Shown in pieces: positions 35,598 through 44,326 of a DNA stretch of 64,000 nucleotides (position 1 is its first letter; every line of letters starts with the position of its first letter). Made by a program: the position numbers and the translations under genes. The notes under the pieces were generated by a model, which worked only from the letters and a program-made list of their open reading frames with translations, ran no database searches and was not told the DNA's origin. The stretch comes from JBLHZY01 sp050633265 (GTDB taxonomy: Bacteria > Pseudomonadota > Alphaproteobacteria > Rhodobacterales > Rhodobacteraceae): contig JBOEGE010000004.1 of the NCBI GenBank assembly GCA_050633265.1, forward strand, positions 310,001-374,000. Direction: 5' to 3'.

Positions 35598-36347
35598 ATG
35601 CGGCGTTTCCCAAGTCGAAATCAGCCAAGCTCCCGCGCCTTTGAGGCGGAGCTTTTGGGGGACGTTTTGAAGCATAGTGATCTGACACTGAGTGCTGTTG
35701 CACGGGTTCTGCCCGCCAAGAACAAGACGGCGCGCCTCTATTCCCGCATTGGGAAACGGGCGCTTGATCTGGTGCTTGTTGTGCTGGCGCTGCCTGTTGC
35801 TTTGCCGGTGATTGCGGGGCTCTGGCTCTTGGTGCGGCGTGATGGCGGCTTTGGGTTTTATGCTCAGGAGCGGATTGGCCGCGATGGTCGGGTTTTTGCC
35901 TGTTGGAAGCTGCGCACAATGCAGATGGATGCCGAAAAGCAGCTTGAGAAATTATGCCGGATTGATCCCGAATTGGCGGCCGAATGGGCGCGCGATCAAA
36001 AGCTTGAAAGAGATCCGCGGATCACAAAGATTGGGGCTTTTTTGCGCGCCTCTAGCCTTGATGAACTGCCGCAGATTTTCAACGTTTTGCGCGGCGATAT
36101 GAGCCTTGTCGGCCCGCGCCCCTTTATGATCTCGCAAGAGCCGCTTTATCGCGATGCCGGCGGTTCTGCCTATTTCGATATGCGCCCCGGGATCACGGGC
36201 CCATGGCAGATTGATGGGCGCAGCGGCACAACCTTTGTTGAGCGCATCGCCTATGACAATGCCTATGCGCAAAGCCTATCGCTGAGAGCGGATATCGCTC
36301 TTTTGCTCAGAACTGTTTCCGTCGTGCTGAACCGCACGGGCCGGTAG
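35598..36347 (+). CDS. Polyprenyl-phosphate sugar-1-phosphate transferase (ExoY/WcaJ type)
   Basis: This 249-residue bacterial sugar transferase starts polysaccharide synthesis by moving a hexose-1-phosphate onto undecaprenyl phosphate in the inner membrane. One hydrophobic segment lies at about residues 56-80. The catalytic domain has CWKLRTMQMDAE, DPRITKIGAFLR, SSLDELPQIFNVL and GPRPF. The first 45 residues are variable, and no Shine-Dalgarno is seen before the ATG at 35598, so a later start is possible. No other capsule or EPS gene is adjacent. Confidence 0.88.
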   Translation: MRRFPSRNQPSSRAFEAELLGDVLKHSDLTLSAVARVLPAKNKTARLYSRIGKRALDLVLVVLALPVALPVIAGLWLLVRRDGGFGFYAQERIGRDGRVFACWKLRTMQMDAEKQLEKLCRIDPELAAEWARDQKLERDPRITKIGAFLRASSLDELPQIFNVLRGDMSLVGPRPFMISQEPLYRDAGGSAYFDMRPGITGPWQIDGRSGTTFVERIAYDNAYAQSLSLRADIALLLRTVSVVLNRTGR

Positions 36348-36386
36348 GCCACAAGGCAGAAGCCTAAATGGGAATATGAATGGGGA

Positions 36387-36407
36387 GGCCGGGTAAAACG
36401 CCCGGCC
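36387..36407. terminator. Shared hairpin between convergent genes
   Basis: GGCCGGG TAAAACG CCCGGCC forms a 7-base GC-only stem between the sugar transferase and the opposing LOG gene. Neither flank has a clear T-run. Confidence 0.5.
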
Positions 36408-36412
36408 AAACC

Positions 36413-37264
36413 TTATTCGCGGCCCGGAAGATTGGTGCGCGCGGTTGCGTTACTTTCCCAATTATCCATCACATCAACAGCCTCTTGCGCCGTTTCGACA
36501 AAGCGGAACAGCTCAAGATCATCGGCTGAGATCGTCCCTGCTTCGGCCAATGCATCCCAATTGATGATGCTCTCCCAAAAGGCGCGCCCAAAGAGCAGGA
36601 ATGGCACTCGTTTCATCCGGCCTGTCTGGATCAGCGTCAGGCTTTCAAACATCTCATCAAGCGTACCAAAGCCGCCCGGAAAAACGGCGATCGCATTGGC
36701 ACGCATCAGGAAATGCATCTTGCGAATGGCGAAATAGTGAAAGTTGAAACACAGATCGGGGGTAACATATTCGTTGGGCGCCTGCTCATGCGGCAGCACG
36801 ATATTGAGCCCGATTGAGACCCCGCCTGCATCCACCGCGCCGCGATTGCCCGCCTCCATAACGCCGGGCCCGCCGCCTGTAACGATGACGTTTTGGCGGT
36901 GATCATTGTCAACGGCGCGCAGGGTCAAAAGCCGGGCGAATTCGCGCGCTTCATCATAATAGCGCGACAGATCAGCAAGCGTTTTGGTGCGCGCTGTACC
37001 GGCTTTGGCGGGCTCTGGAATGCGGGCGCCGCCAAACAAAACGACAGTGCTCTCAACGCCATATTCGGCCATCATCATTTCGGGTTTGAGCAATTCGAGC
37101 TGCAAGCGCACCGGGCGCAATTCATCCCGGCACATGAAATCCACATCCGAAAACGCCAGCTTATATGAGGGCGCGCGGGTTTGCGGCGTATCGGGGATTT
37201 GGCGGGCGGTTTCCATATCATCATGGGAATCGCGGAGCGGATGGCGGCGTTGATCTTGTTTCAT
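36413..37264 (-). CDS. LOG family protein (TIGR00730-type nucleotide phosphoribohydrolase)
   Basis: This 283-residue Rossmann-like protein has VVLFGGARIPEP, VTGGGPGVMEAGNRGA, and the hallmark PGGFGTLDEMFE. LOG enzymes remove ribose-5-phosphate from cytokinin nucleotides or AMP; many bacterial members act on AMP/GMP (PpnN-like). The N-terminal 60 residues are an extension compared with plant LOG. Start at 37264 (MKQDQRRH) follows a CAGGGA site; the ORF begins at 37300. It is divergent from dapD. Confidence 0.85.
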   Translation of the reverse strand: MKQDQRRHPLRDSHDDMETARQIPDTPQTRAPSYKLAFSDVDFMCRDELRPVRLQLELLKPEMMMAEYGVESTVVLFGGARIPEPAKAGTARTKTLADLSRYYDEAREFARLLTLRAVDNDHRQNVIVTGGGPGVMEAGNRGAVDAGGVSIGLNIVLPHEQAPNEYVTPDLCFNFHYFAIRKMHFLMRANAIAVFPGGFGTLDEMFESLTLIQTGRMKRVPFLLFGRAFWESIINWDALAEAGTISADDLELFRFVETAQEAVDVMDNWESNATARTNLPGRE

Positions 37265-37346
37265 CTGGGTTCCCTGCATTGCGCGTATCTTCGCTACCAA
37301 CTATAGGCTTGGGCAAAGTGATACCACCAACGAATTGGAGAGCCAC

Positions 37347-38174
37347 ATGTCCAACGCTCAGCTAGAAGCCGCCATCGAGGCCGCTTGGGATGCCCGCGAT
37401 ACGATTACCCCCGCCACAACAGGCGAAACCCGCGAGGCGATTGAAGACACATTGAACGCTTTGGATAGCGGCTCTTTGCGCGTTGCAGAAAAGCAGGCCG
37501 ATGGCACATGGTTCGTAAATCAGTGGGCGAAGAAGGCTGTTTTGCTTGGCTTTCGGATCAAGGATATGGAGGCCCATGATGGCGGCCCCCAAGGCGGCGG
37601 CTGGTGGGATAAGGTCGATAGCAAGTTTAAGGGTTGGGGCGAAAATCAGTGGAAGGCTGCGGGCTTTCGCGCGGTTCCCAATGCGGTTGTGCGCAAGTCG
37701 GCCTTTATCGCGCCGGGCGTTGTTTTGATGCCATCCTTTGTGAATCTCGGCGCCTATGTTGATGAGGGTACGATGGTTGATGCTTGGGCGACTGTGGGCT
37801 CTTGCGCGCAGATTGGCAAAAACGTTCACCTTTCTGGCGGCGTTGGCATTGGCGGCGTATTGGAGCCGATGCAAGCGGGCCCGACGATCATTGAAGACAA
37901 CTGCTTTATCGGCGCGCGTTCTGAGGTGGTTGAGGGGTGCATCATTCGCGAAGGCTCGGTTCTTGGGATGGGCGTTTTCATCGGCCAATCGACCAAGATT
38001 GTTGATCGCGAAACCGGCGAAGTGACTTATGGCGAAGTGCCGCCCTATTCGGTTGTTGTGGCGGGCTCGATGCCTTCCAAAAATGGCGTCAATCTTTACT
38101 GCGCTGTGATCGTCAAACGCGTGGATGCGCGGACCCGCTCCAAGACAGGTATCAACGAGCTGCTGCGTGACTGA
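37347..38174 (+). CDS. dapD: 2,3,4,5-tetrahydropyridine-2,6-dicarboxylate N-succinyltransferase
   Basis: This 275-residue enzyme of lysine and meso-DAP synthesis succinylates tetrahydrodipicolinate. The central left-handed beta-helix has hexapeptide repeats (FIAPGVVLMPSFVNLGAY, GAGIGGVLEP-like). The C-terminal PYSVVVAGSMP is typical. GGAG lies 6 bases before the ATG at 37347. The succinylase branch is confirmed by dapE 4.6 kb downstream. Its stop codon overlaps the GTG start of the next gene. Confidence 0.95.
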   Translation: MSNAQLEAAIEAAWDARDTITPATTGETREAIEDTLNALDSGSLRVAEKQADGTWFVNQWAKKAVLLGFRIKDMEAHDGGPQGGGWWDKVDSKFKGWGENQWKAAGFRAVPNAVVRKSAFIAPGVVLMPSFVNLGAYVDEGTMVDAWATVGSCAQIGKNVHLSGGVGIGGVLEPMQAGPTIIEDNCFIGARSEVVEGCIIREGSVLGMGVFIGQSTKIVDRETGEVTYGEVPPYSVVVAGSMPSKNGVNLYCAVIVKRVDARTRSKTGINELLRD

Positions 38175-38535
38175 TCAGCCCAAAAAGCCCAAGAAACCCT
38201 CGCGCCAGAAGGTCTATACGCTTCTGGTCGAGGTGGGCCGCAAAGAGGGCGATGGCCTTCCCAAAGGCGCGACGGGCGGGGCTTTGATGCTTTATGCCAG
38301 TGGTGTGGATGAGGCCGAAGCCGTGCGCGAAAGCGTCGCGATCCTCAAACAGGCTGATCTCGCGCCGCTGGATGTAACGGGCTATGGCACACTGGAAGAG
38401 CGGCTGGCCGAGGGCCATGATATATCGGATGAAGAACGCGCTTTGATGCAGCGCGCATTGGACGAGAATTCCGTTGTTGTTGCGCAGCTTACGCCATTTT
38501 TTGAGGATGGTAAGGGCAAGAAAAAGCCGAGCTAA
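38167..38535 (+). CDS. Conserved hypothetical protein coupled to dapD
   Basis: I do not recognise this 122-residue protein. It starts with GTG at 38167, 8 bases inside the dapD 3' end, so its translation is probably coupled. The N-terminus is lysine/proline-rich (PKKPKKPSRQK), the middle resembles a small alpha/beta fold (YTLLVEVGRKEGD, LDVTGYG), and the C-terminus is again basic. No signal peptide or membrane segment is seen. Its position suggests a link to DAP supply, but that is inference. Confidence 0.65.
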   Translation: MTDQPKKPKKPSRQKVYTLLVEVGRKEGDGLPKGATGGALMLYASGVDEAEAVRESVAILKQADLAPLDVTGYGTLEERLAEGHDISDEERALMQRALDENSVVVAQLTPFFEDGKGKKKPS

Positions 38536-38556
38536 GGCGCGCGGATTTGGCGGTGA

Positions 38557-39603
38557 TTATAGCCCGCCAAACCATTTGCGATAGATGCGCGTATAGGTTC
38601 CATCTTCGCGCAATTTTAGCAGGGATTGATTGATAGGCTCGGCCAAAGCGCTGCCTGATGGCAAGGCAATCCCGTAGTTTTCGCGCAAGAAGACCGGGCC
38701 AACAAGCTGGGCTGCGGGGCCTTTGGTCGTATGGGCGTAATAGGCCAGAATCGGCGCATCAAAGACAACGGCGTCAAGCTCCCCCGCTTCAAAACCAGAC
38801 AGCATTTGTTGCAGATCGCCATAGCCGGAAAAGCGCAAATCGCGCGCTTCCAGGAAATTGGCAGCTGTTGAGCCTTCGATCGTTCCGACGCGTTTTCCAT
38901 AGAGATCGTTGACCTCGTTGACCGAAGATTGGATCGCATTCACGGTCAAAACGGAGGTGATCTTGGCAACAAAAATAGAGACGAAAAACAGCGAAGAGAC
39001 CACAAGGAGAACCCCAAAGAAACGGCCCGCAGCCGAGCGCGGCGCACGTTCTTCAAAGCCGCCGTTGACGATCAGATTGAGCGCCCACCAAAAGGCGGGG
39101 AACATCGCCGTTTTCGCCGGGAGATCGAAATAGGGCTGGGATTTGCGTTCAAACCGCCACATCAGCATGCCCGCGGCCAGAAGGGCGCCAAAGGCTGCGA
39201 TAATCGCCAAAATCAGCTCGCGTGAGAAAATGACAGCCCAGATGGAACCAACGCTTCCCGAGGTATGGACCATGATTTGCAGGCCGCTCTCAAAGATCGG
39301 CTGAGAGAAATCCATCACCTGTTCGCGCTGGGCCGTGACCGAGATATTGGCCACGGCTGCATCGACTTCGCCGCGCTCAACAAGCCCAAGCATATCTGAG
39401 AATTTCTCGACCCGGACCAAGGAATATTCGCGGCCCAAATCCTTTGAAACGGCTTCCCAAAGATCAATGCTAAAGCCGCGATCTTTGCCTTCTTCTTCAA
39501 GTGAAAAAGGAGGGCGCGTGATGGTGGCGATGCGCAGGTCTTGTGCAAAAATCCCTGTCGCCCAGACGACAAGCGCCATGGTCAGTATCAGCAAACGTTT
39601 CAT
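38557..39603 (-). CDS. Ionotropic glutamate receptor-like (GluR0-type) channel with solute-binding domain
   Basis: This 348-residue protein has a signal peptide (1-20), a split solute-binding domain (SBP_bac_3) and a membrane module inserted in the middle: S1 about 21-118, TM1 about 121-150, re-entrant pore helix FWWALNLIVNGGFEERAP (171-188), TM2 about 194-220, S2 about 225-348. That order is the prokaryotic ionotropic glutamate receptor architecture. The canonical potassium filter TVGYGD is absent; the aligned position reads IVNGGFEE. Ligand is probably an amino acid; ion selectivity is uncertain. An ordinary amino-acid ABC binding protein would lack the membrane insert. Confidence 0.85.
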   Translation of the reverse strand: MKRLLILTMALVVWATGIFAQDLRIATITRPPFSLEEEGKDRGFSIDLWEAVSKDLGREYSLVRVEKFSDMLGLVERGEVDAAVANISVTAQREQVMDFSQPIFESGLQIMVHTSGSVGSIWAVIFSRELILAIIAAFGALLAAGMLMWRFERKSQPYFDLPAKTAMFPAFWWALNLIVNGGFEERAPRSAAGRFFGVLLVVSSLFFVSIFVAKITSVLTVNAIQSSVNEVNDLYGKRVGTIEGSTAANFLEARDLRFSGYGDLQQMLSGFEAGELDAVVFDAPILAYYAHTTKGPAAQLVGPVFLRENYGIALPSGSALAEPINQSLLKLREDGTYTRIYRKWFGGL

Positions 39604-39696
39604 GTATCTTCCCCAGATTCGTCTCTATATCGCACGATTTAGCGCCGTTTCACAATCTGGGAAGCGTAAAAACAGCCGTCTTTGACCTTGCGAAAC

Positions 39697-40797
39697 CTAA
39701 GCGCTGAGAGCGGAGAGGAGCGTTGCTGTTTCGTAATCGCGCAGGGCCGGGCGCGCGACCGAATGATGGCGCGGGATGGCAGAAGGGGGCATGGCGCCGA
39801 TCGGCGTTGTGGCGGCCAATTCGGGGGCATTCGCAAGCCCGCCAACAAAGAGACTCTCGCCCCAAGCGCCGCCCATATTGATGCATTCATGGGTATCAAG
39901 CAAAATGTGATGATAGCGCATCGGTATCCGCCCAGAATTGAGCCGCGCCCCTTTAGAGGCAAGCAAATGGCGCGCTTCCACAAGCACATCGCTTTCGCCA
40001 AACAGATATTCCGCCTCGATGCCTGAAATCATCATCCGGTGATCTTGGGCGACGGTAATATCGTGATCGAGCCCAAAGTAGGGCGCGCGCAGACTGATCG
40101 GCGCGAACTGGCCAGCCATCGGCACATCGCGGGTGATGATCCAGCGGATTGGGGCGTAGCTTCCGGCGGCCGTGGCAACCATATCGCCACGGCGCAAACG
40201 CTCAATCCGGCGCGCGCCGAGGTCGGTTGCGATCATCGCTCCTGCGCCGATACCGGGCATCAGGCCCACAGGCTCAATCGCATCCGAAACAGCAAAGAGG
40301 CCAATGTTTGGATCGAAATAGCGGCGCGTGCGATCTGTGGAAAGCCGCGCGACATCCGTTGCAGGAAGGGGGGCGGGATTATCAAATTCGGTTTGTTTGA
40401 GCACAGCATTGTCGAGATCTTCAACGCTGAGCAGGCCGGTGCGATTTGGGGCGTCCCAAGAATAGGTGATCCGCAGGCGCGCCTCGGCCGAAGGCACCGG
40501 CATATTGAGCCGGATTTCAGAGCGGTTTTCGCCTTGTTCAATGCGAACGCTGAGCGCGCCGCCGGGGGCCAGGGTGATGTTTAGCGCGCGTTTCCAACCG
40601 ATTTGATCGGCGAAATCCATTAGGGCGCGGCTGTTTTGTTGATCGCCAGAGGCACGCAATTCAAGCACGAGGCTGCCGCGCGACAAAAGCGTATTGGCGA
40701 GCGATATCTCGTTATTGGCATGGACGCGTGGCGCTTGGCTCAGCCCGAGCAGATTGAATGCGGGCGACAAGAAATCATTGACCCCAATCCAGCTCAT
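39697..40797 (-). CDS. Hint-domain protein lacking the catalytic cysteine
   Basis: This 366-residue protein has an N-terminal beta-rich domain (about 1-165) resembling a concanavalin/LamG-like fold and a C-terminal Hint domain (about 180-330; PF13403). At the splice-site position the pattern is PGIGAGAMIATD, where active Hint domains have PCFVAGT, so the nucleophilic cysteine is glycine 182. The later DHDITVAQDHRMMISG holds the block-B-like histidine. AAAGGAG sits 8 bases before the ATG. It lies 35 bases downstream of the second Hint gene and is probably in one operon with it. Confidence 0.8.
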   Translation of the reverse strand: MSWIGVNDFLSPAFNLLGLSQAPRVHANNEISLANTLLSRGSLVLELRASGDQQNSRALMDFADQIGWKRALNITLAPGGALSVRIEQGENRSEIRLNMPVPSAEARLRITYSWDAPNRTGLLSVEDLDNAVLKQTEFDNPAPLPATDVARLSTDRTRRYFDPNIGLFAVSDAIEPVGLMPGIGAGAMIATDLGARRIERLRRGDMVATAAGSYAPIRWIITRDVPMAGQFAPISLRAPYFGLDHDITVAQDHRMMISGIEAEYLFGESDVLVEARHLLASKGARLNSGRIPMRYHHILLDTHECINMGGAWGESLFVGGLANAPELAATTPIGAMPPSAIPRHHSVARPALRDYETATLLSALSA

Positions 40798-40832
40798 TCA
40801 CTGCGCTCCTTTAAAGGCGGCTGGCTTGTGCA

Positions 40833-42446
40833 TCAAGCAACCATCTGTTCGCGAACAAGAATTTGCGCTTCAAAGGCTTTGAGCATGCGCCGCGCGGCGG
40901 GGCTATAGCCTGCGCCTGTATCTGGATCGAGTTCGGGGAAAATCGTGCAAATCTCGTCCAGTGTTTCGCGCTCAAACTGGTTCATCACAGCCGGACCGGG
41001 CAGGAAGCTTTCTGTTGGAAGCCCTTCGGCATAGATCACTTGATGGCGATCAAACAGCACATGCACATATTCGACTTCGCCGCCCTCAACGGGGCGGATT
41101 GTCAGATCATTCACCAGATCTTTTGCCGCGACCAAGACCTCTGCATCACCAAACAGCAGATCGGCCATATGATTGCGGATCAAGACGCGGTGCTGCGGGG
41201 AGAGCATCAATTCGCGGTGACCATCGCCAAGCGCGCCAGCACGGATGCGGATTGGCGCAAAATTGCCTTGTGCCGCAACGGTGCGCCGGCCAAGCCAGCG
41301 AACCGGCTGGGGCCCATCATCATGGGTCATCACAAGCGCGCCGGGTTCAAGGCTTTCAACCGGGCGCTCGCCGCTTGGGGTCATGATCATCGTTCCAGCA
41401 ACAAAGCAGGGGATGGTGTTTAGCGTTACAAAACCAACATCCGTATCGCCCGTTGAGCTTTCGATACCATAGGTAAAGGTCACGGCTTCTTCATCGGAAT
41501 CGGTCGTTACATCGAAGGTGCCATCGGCCAGAAGCGTGACCGTTTGGCCCGTCGCCACAAGAACACTATCGCCGACATTCACCGCAACACCGTTCACATG
41601 GGTGATCGTCAGGGTGCCGCCCGTTGAATTGAGATCATTGGCCAAAACATCAAGGTTTTTGGTCGCCCCAATGAAAATGTCGGAGTTATCATCCATCGCA
41701 ACGAGGGTCGTTTGAACCGAATCTCCGGCGATTAGAAGCGAGGAATCATAGCTGCTATCGGCAACATCTGCGATGCCGATGCGGATCGAGTTTACCTCAC
41801 CGCTGACAACCGGGATTGTCAGGGTCATGGTGACGGTAAAGCCATCCATTTCGGTGTTGTATTGATCGTTGGTATTGTCGACGAAGAGGTTGAAATTGTT
41901 GTTCGCGTTGATATTGCCAACGCTTGGATCACCGCTTCCAACCGACATTGGAACGTGATTACCGTTGACCCAGACCCCAACAACATCGTTGTAAATCGAG
42001 GCGGCATATTCGGGATACTCTTCAGAGGAGAAGACAAATTGCATCGTCATCACATCGCCGGTCGGGATGAAATCGACATCAAGCCAGGAGGCATCATAGG
42101 TGCGGGTTCCGGCGATCGCGTTGAAATCTGCGTTGCCATTCACACCAGAGGTATTGGTTGAGGTATTTGTGTTTTGGTTGGATTGCGCAGGGGTAGGGTT
42201 CCACCAAGGGCCGCTGGAGCTGGCGGAATTGGTGAAATCTTGGGCATAGCCTGTCGAGAGGATTACGCCTGTATCGCTGGGTGTTACGCCGGGCGAAACG
42301 GTATCGCCGTTTGAATAGATACCAGAGCTGCGCGAATCCCCTGTGTAGGACGCGTTTACAACGGTTACACCATTGCCAAAGATCGTCTGGGCCATAAGCA
42401 TAGCCGACGCATTGATGTTAATCGGAAGTTCCGCTGCCGCAACCAT
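40833..42446 (-). CDS. Choice-of-anchor-L / Hint-domain protein, probably secreted
   Basis: This 537-residue protein has an N-terminal choice-of-anchor-L-type domain (about 10-250, with FVFSSEEYPEY and GVWVNGNHVP), an Asp/Asn-rich Ig-like segment with DVLANDLN (about 255-345), and a Hint domain starting IPCFVAGTMIMTPSGE (Cys347 to about 500) with LSPQHRVLIRN. There is no Sec signal peptide; acidic, Asn-rich, repeat-like sequence and the anchor domain suggest a type I-secreted or surface protein. The Hint domain may self-cleave. The gene is visibly less GC-rich than its neighbours. It heads the two-gene group with the cysteine-less partner. Confidence 0.82.
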   Translation of the reverse strand: MVAAAELPININASAMLMAQTIFGNGVTVVNASYTGDSRSSGIYSNGDTVSPGVTPSDTGVILSTGYAQDFTNSASSSGPWWNPTPAQSNQNTNTSTNTSGVNGNADFNAIAGTRTYDASWLDVDFIPTGDVMTMQFVFSSEEYPEYAASIYNDVVGVWVNGNHVPMSVGSGDPSVGNINANNNFNLFVDNTNDQYNTEMDGFTVTMTLTIPVVSGEVNSIRIGIADVADSSYDSSLLIAGDSVQTTLVAMDDNSDIFIGATKNLDVLANDLNSTGGTLTITHVNGVAVNVGDSVLVATGQTVTLLADGTFDVTTDSDEEAVTFTYGIESSTGDTDVGFVTLNTIPCFVAGTMIMTPSGERPVESLEPGALVMTHDDGPQPVRWLGRRTVAAQGNFAPIRIRAGALGDGHRELMLSPQHRVLIRNHMADLLFGDAEVLVAAKDLVNDLTIRPVEGGEVEYVHVLFDRHQVIYAEGLPTESFLPGPAVMNQFERETLDEICTIFPELDPDTGAGYSPAARRMLKAFEAQILVREQMVA

Positions 42447-42758
42447 ACCCGCCTCCAGGTTTTTCTAAGGCAGGCGGATGGCGCAACTGTCCCGTGGCTT
42501 TTGCACGGAATTCTTGTTTATTTTGCCACTCGTGGTGCGGATCTGGTTTTTTGTGATCCGCGTGCCCTGCCTCAGAGCATTATTGATTGCCGCTAAGCTG
42601 ACACGAAAAAGTTCAAAAGTTAACAAGTTCTTACGATGCGACTGCTGCGTCAGCCTTTACCTGTCGCAAAAGCGCCACAGCGATTGCGCGCCAAAGATTG
42701 CAGCAGGGCGTGGATACGGGTAACTCTTTGGGCCAATGCCTATCCAAGTGAGATCTCC
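42447..42758. other. Intergenic region, divergent promoters
   Basis: These 312 bases separate the leftward Hint operon from rightward dapE. A hairpin (GCGGATC at 42537-42543 with GATCCGC at 42555-42561) has a T-rich loop. The segment GTTCAAAAGTTAACAAGTTC near 42610 is a short AT-rich direct-repeat-like stretch. I see no supported gene here. Confidence 0.3.
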
Positions 42759-43907
42759 ATGACCGCGCCTATTGATCCTGTTGAGCTGACCGCCCGCTTG
42801 TTGCGCTGCGCTTCTGTTACGCCTGAAGAAGGCGGTGCGCTTGTGCTTTTGCAGGGGCTTTTGGAGGCGGCGGGTTTTGAATGCACGCGGGTTGATCGCG
42901 GCGAGGTTTGCAATCTGTTTGCCCGTTGGGGCGCTAAGGGGGCTGCGCGCAGTTTTGGCTTTAATGGGCATACGGATGTTGTGCCTGTGGGGGATGTTTC
43001 GGCTTGGGCGCACGGGCCGTTTAGCGGCGTGATTGAAGACGGTGTTCTTTGGGGGCGCGGCGCGCAGGATATGAAATCCGGCGTTGCAGCTTTCGCGGCA
43101 GCGGCGATTGATTTCGTGCGTGAAACCCCGCCTGATGGGGCAGTTATTTTGGCGATCACAGGCGATGAAGAGGGCCCGGCCAAGGATGGCACAATTGCGC
43201 TATTGGATTGGATGAAGGCTCAGGGCGAGGCGATGAGCGCCTGTCTTGTGGGCGAGCCGACCTGCCCCAATGAGATGGGCGAGATGATGAAAATCGGGCG
43301 CCGCGGATCGCTGAACGCGTTCTTTACTGCGCGTGGCCAGCAGGGGCATGTGGCCTATCCGCACCGGGCGCGCAATCCTTTGCCTGCGTTGGTAGGCCTG
43401 CTTGATCGGTTGGGCGCGCGCGCATTGGATCAAGGCACGGATCATTTCGATGCCTCGACCTTCGCGATCACCACGATTGACACGGGCAACACGGCCACGA
43501 ATGTGATCCCCTCCGAGGCGCGCGCCACGATCAATATCCGCTTTAACGATGCTCATACGGGCGCAGAGCTTAGCGATTGGTTGCGCAATGAGGCGGCTTT
43601 GATTGCCGCCGCTAGGGGCGTTGAAATCGATGTTGAGATCAGCATTTCAGGCGAGAGCTTTTTAACCCCGCCGGGCACGCTTTCATCGCTGATTGGCGAT
43701 GCTGTTTTGGCCGAAACGGGCCGCGCGCCGGAGTTAAGCACATCGGGCGGCACCTCGGATGCGCGCTTTGTGAAGGATCACTGCCCGGTTGTTGAGTTCG
43801 GCCTTGTTGGAGACCGCATGCATCAGGTGGATGAGCGTGTTCCTGTGGATCAAATTGAGGCGCTTAAGCGAATTTACGGGCGCATTCTGGCGGCGTATTT
43901 CGCATGA
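42759..43907 (+). CDS. dapE: Succinyl-diaminopimelate desuccinylase
   Basis: This 382-residue M20 zinc hydrolase releases succinate from N-succinyl-LL-DAP, after DapD and DapC. Metal ligands are in GFNGHTDVVPVGD and GRGAQDMKSGVAA, the catalytic base in TGDEEGPAKDGT, and further ligands in GEPT and the C-terminal MHQVDERV. The start at 42759 is chosen; the upstream ORF extension is not conserved-looking. Its TGA overlaps the next ATG (ATGA), so translation of the following GNAT gene is coupled. Confidence 0.94.
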   Translation: MTAPIDPVELTARLLRCASVTPEEGGALVLLQGLLEAAGFECTRVDRGEVCNLFARWGAKGAARSFGFNGHTDVVPVGDVSAWAHGPFSGVIEDGVLWGRGAQDMKSGVAAFAAAAIDFVRETPPDGAVILAITGDEEGPAKDGTIALLDWMKAQGEAMSACLVGEPTCPNEMGEMMKIGRRGSLNAFFTARGQQGHVAYPHRARNPLPALVGLLDRLGARALDQGTDHFDASTFAITTIDTGNTATNVIPSEARATINIRFNDAHTGAELSDWLRNEAALIAAARGVEIDVEISISGESFLTPPGTLSSLIGDAVLAETGRAPELSTSGGTSDARFVKDHCPVVEFGLVGDRMHQVDERVPVDQIEALKRIYGRILAAYFA

Positions 43908-44326
43908 GCGTTACGATTGCAGAGGTGCAAGATCTGACGGCATGCCATGCGCTGCGGCTTGAAGTATTCGTTGAGGAACAAGGCGTTACGCTGGAAGAGG
44001 AGATGGATGATCTCGATGGCGAGGCGATCCATCTTTTGGCTGTTGATGGCGATCTTCCCGTTGGCACGGCGCGGATTTTGCGCAAAGGCGCAACAGGCAA
44101 AATAGGGCGCGTTTGCGTGGTGAAAAGCCATCGCGGAACGGGCCTTGGGGCCGCGCTTATCCGCGCGAGTTTGGAGCGGTTGGCGAAAGAGGCAGGCATC
44201 ACGCGTGCGCAGCTTGGCGCGCAGACCCATGCGATTGGCTTTTATGAAAAGCTCGGTTTTACGGCTTATGGCCCTGTCTATGATGATGCCGGTATCCCAC
44301 ACCGCGATATGGAGCGCGATGTATGA
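43904..44326 (+). CDS. GNAT family N-acetyltransferase
   Basis: This 140-residue acetyltransferase opens with VEEQGVTLEEEMDDLD, typical of the ElaA-like branch, and has the acetyl-CoA binding motif RGTGLGAALI (about residues 82-91) and HAIGFYEKLGF near the C-terminus. Acceptor substrate is unknown. It overlaps dapE and the next gene by ATGA at both ends, so the three form a tightly coupled operon; the link with lysine synthesis is by position only. Confidence 0.85.
   Translation: MSVTIAEVQDLTACHALRLEVFVEEQGVTLEEEMDDLDGEAIHLLAVDGDLPVGTARILRKGATGKIGRVCVVKSHRGTGLGAALIRASLERLAKEAGITRAQLGAQTHAIGFYEKLGFTAYGPVYDDAGIPHRDMERDV

Noticed and set aside
42478..42723. 81-residue ORF in the dapE upstream region
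   Set aside because: No ribosome-binding site or recognisable domain, and composition is that of intergenic DNA.
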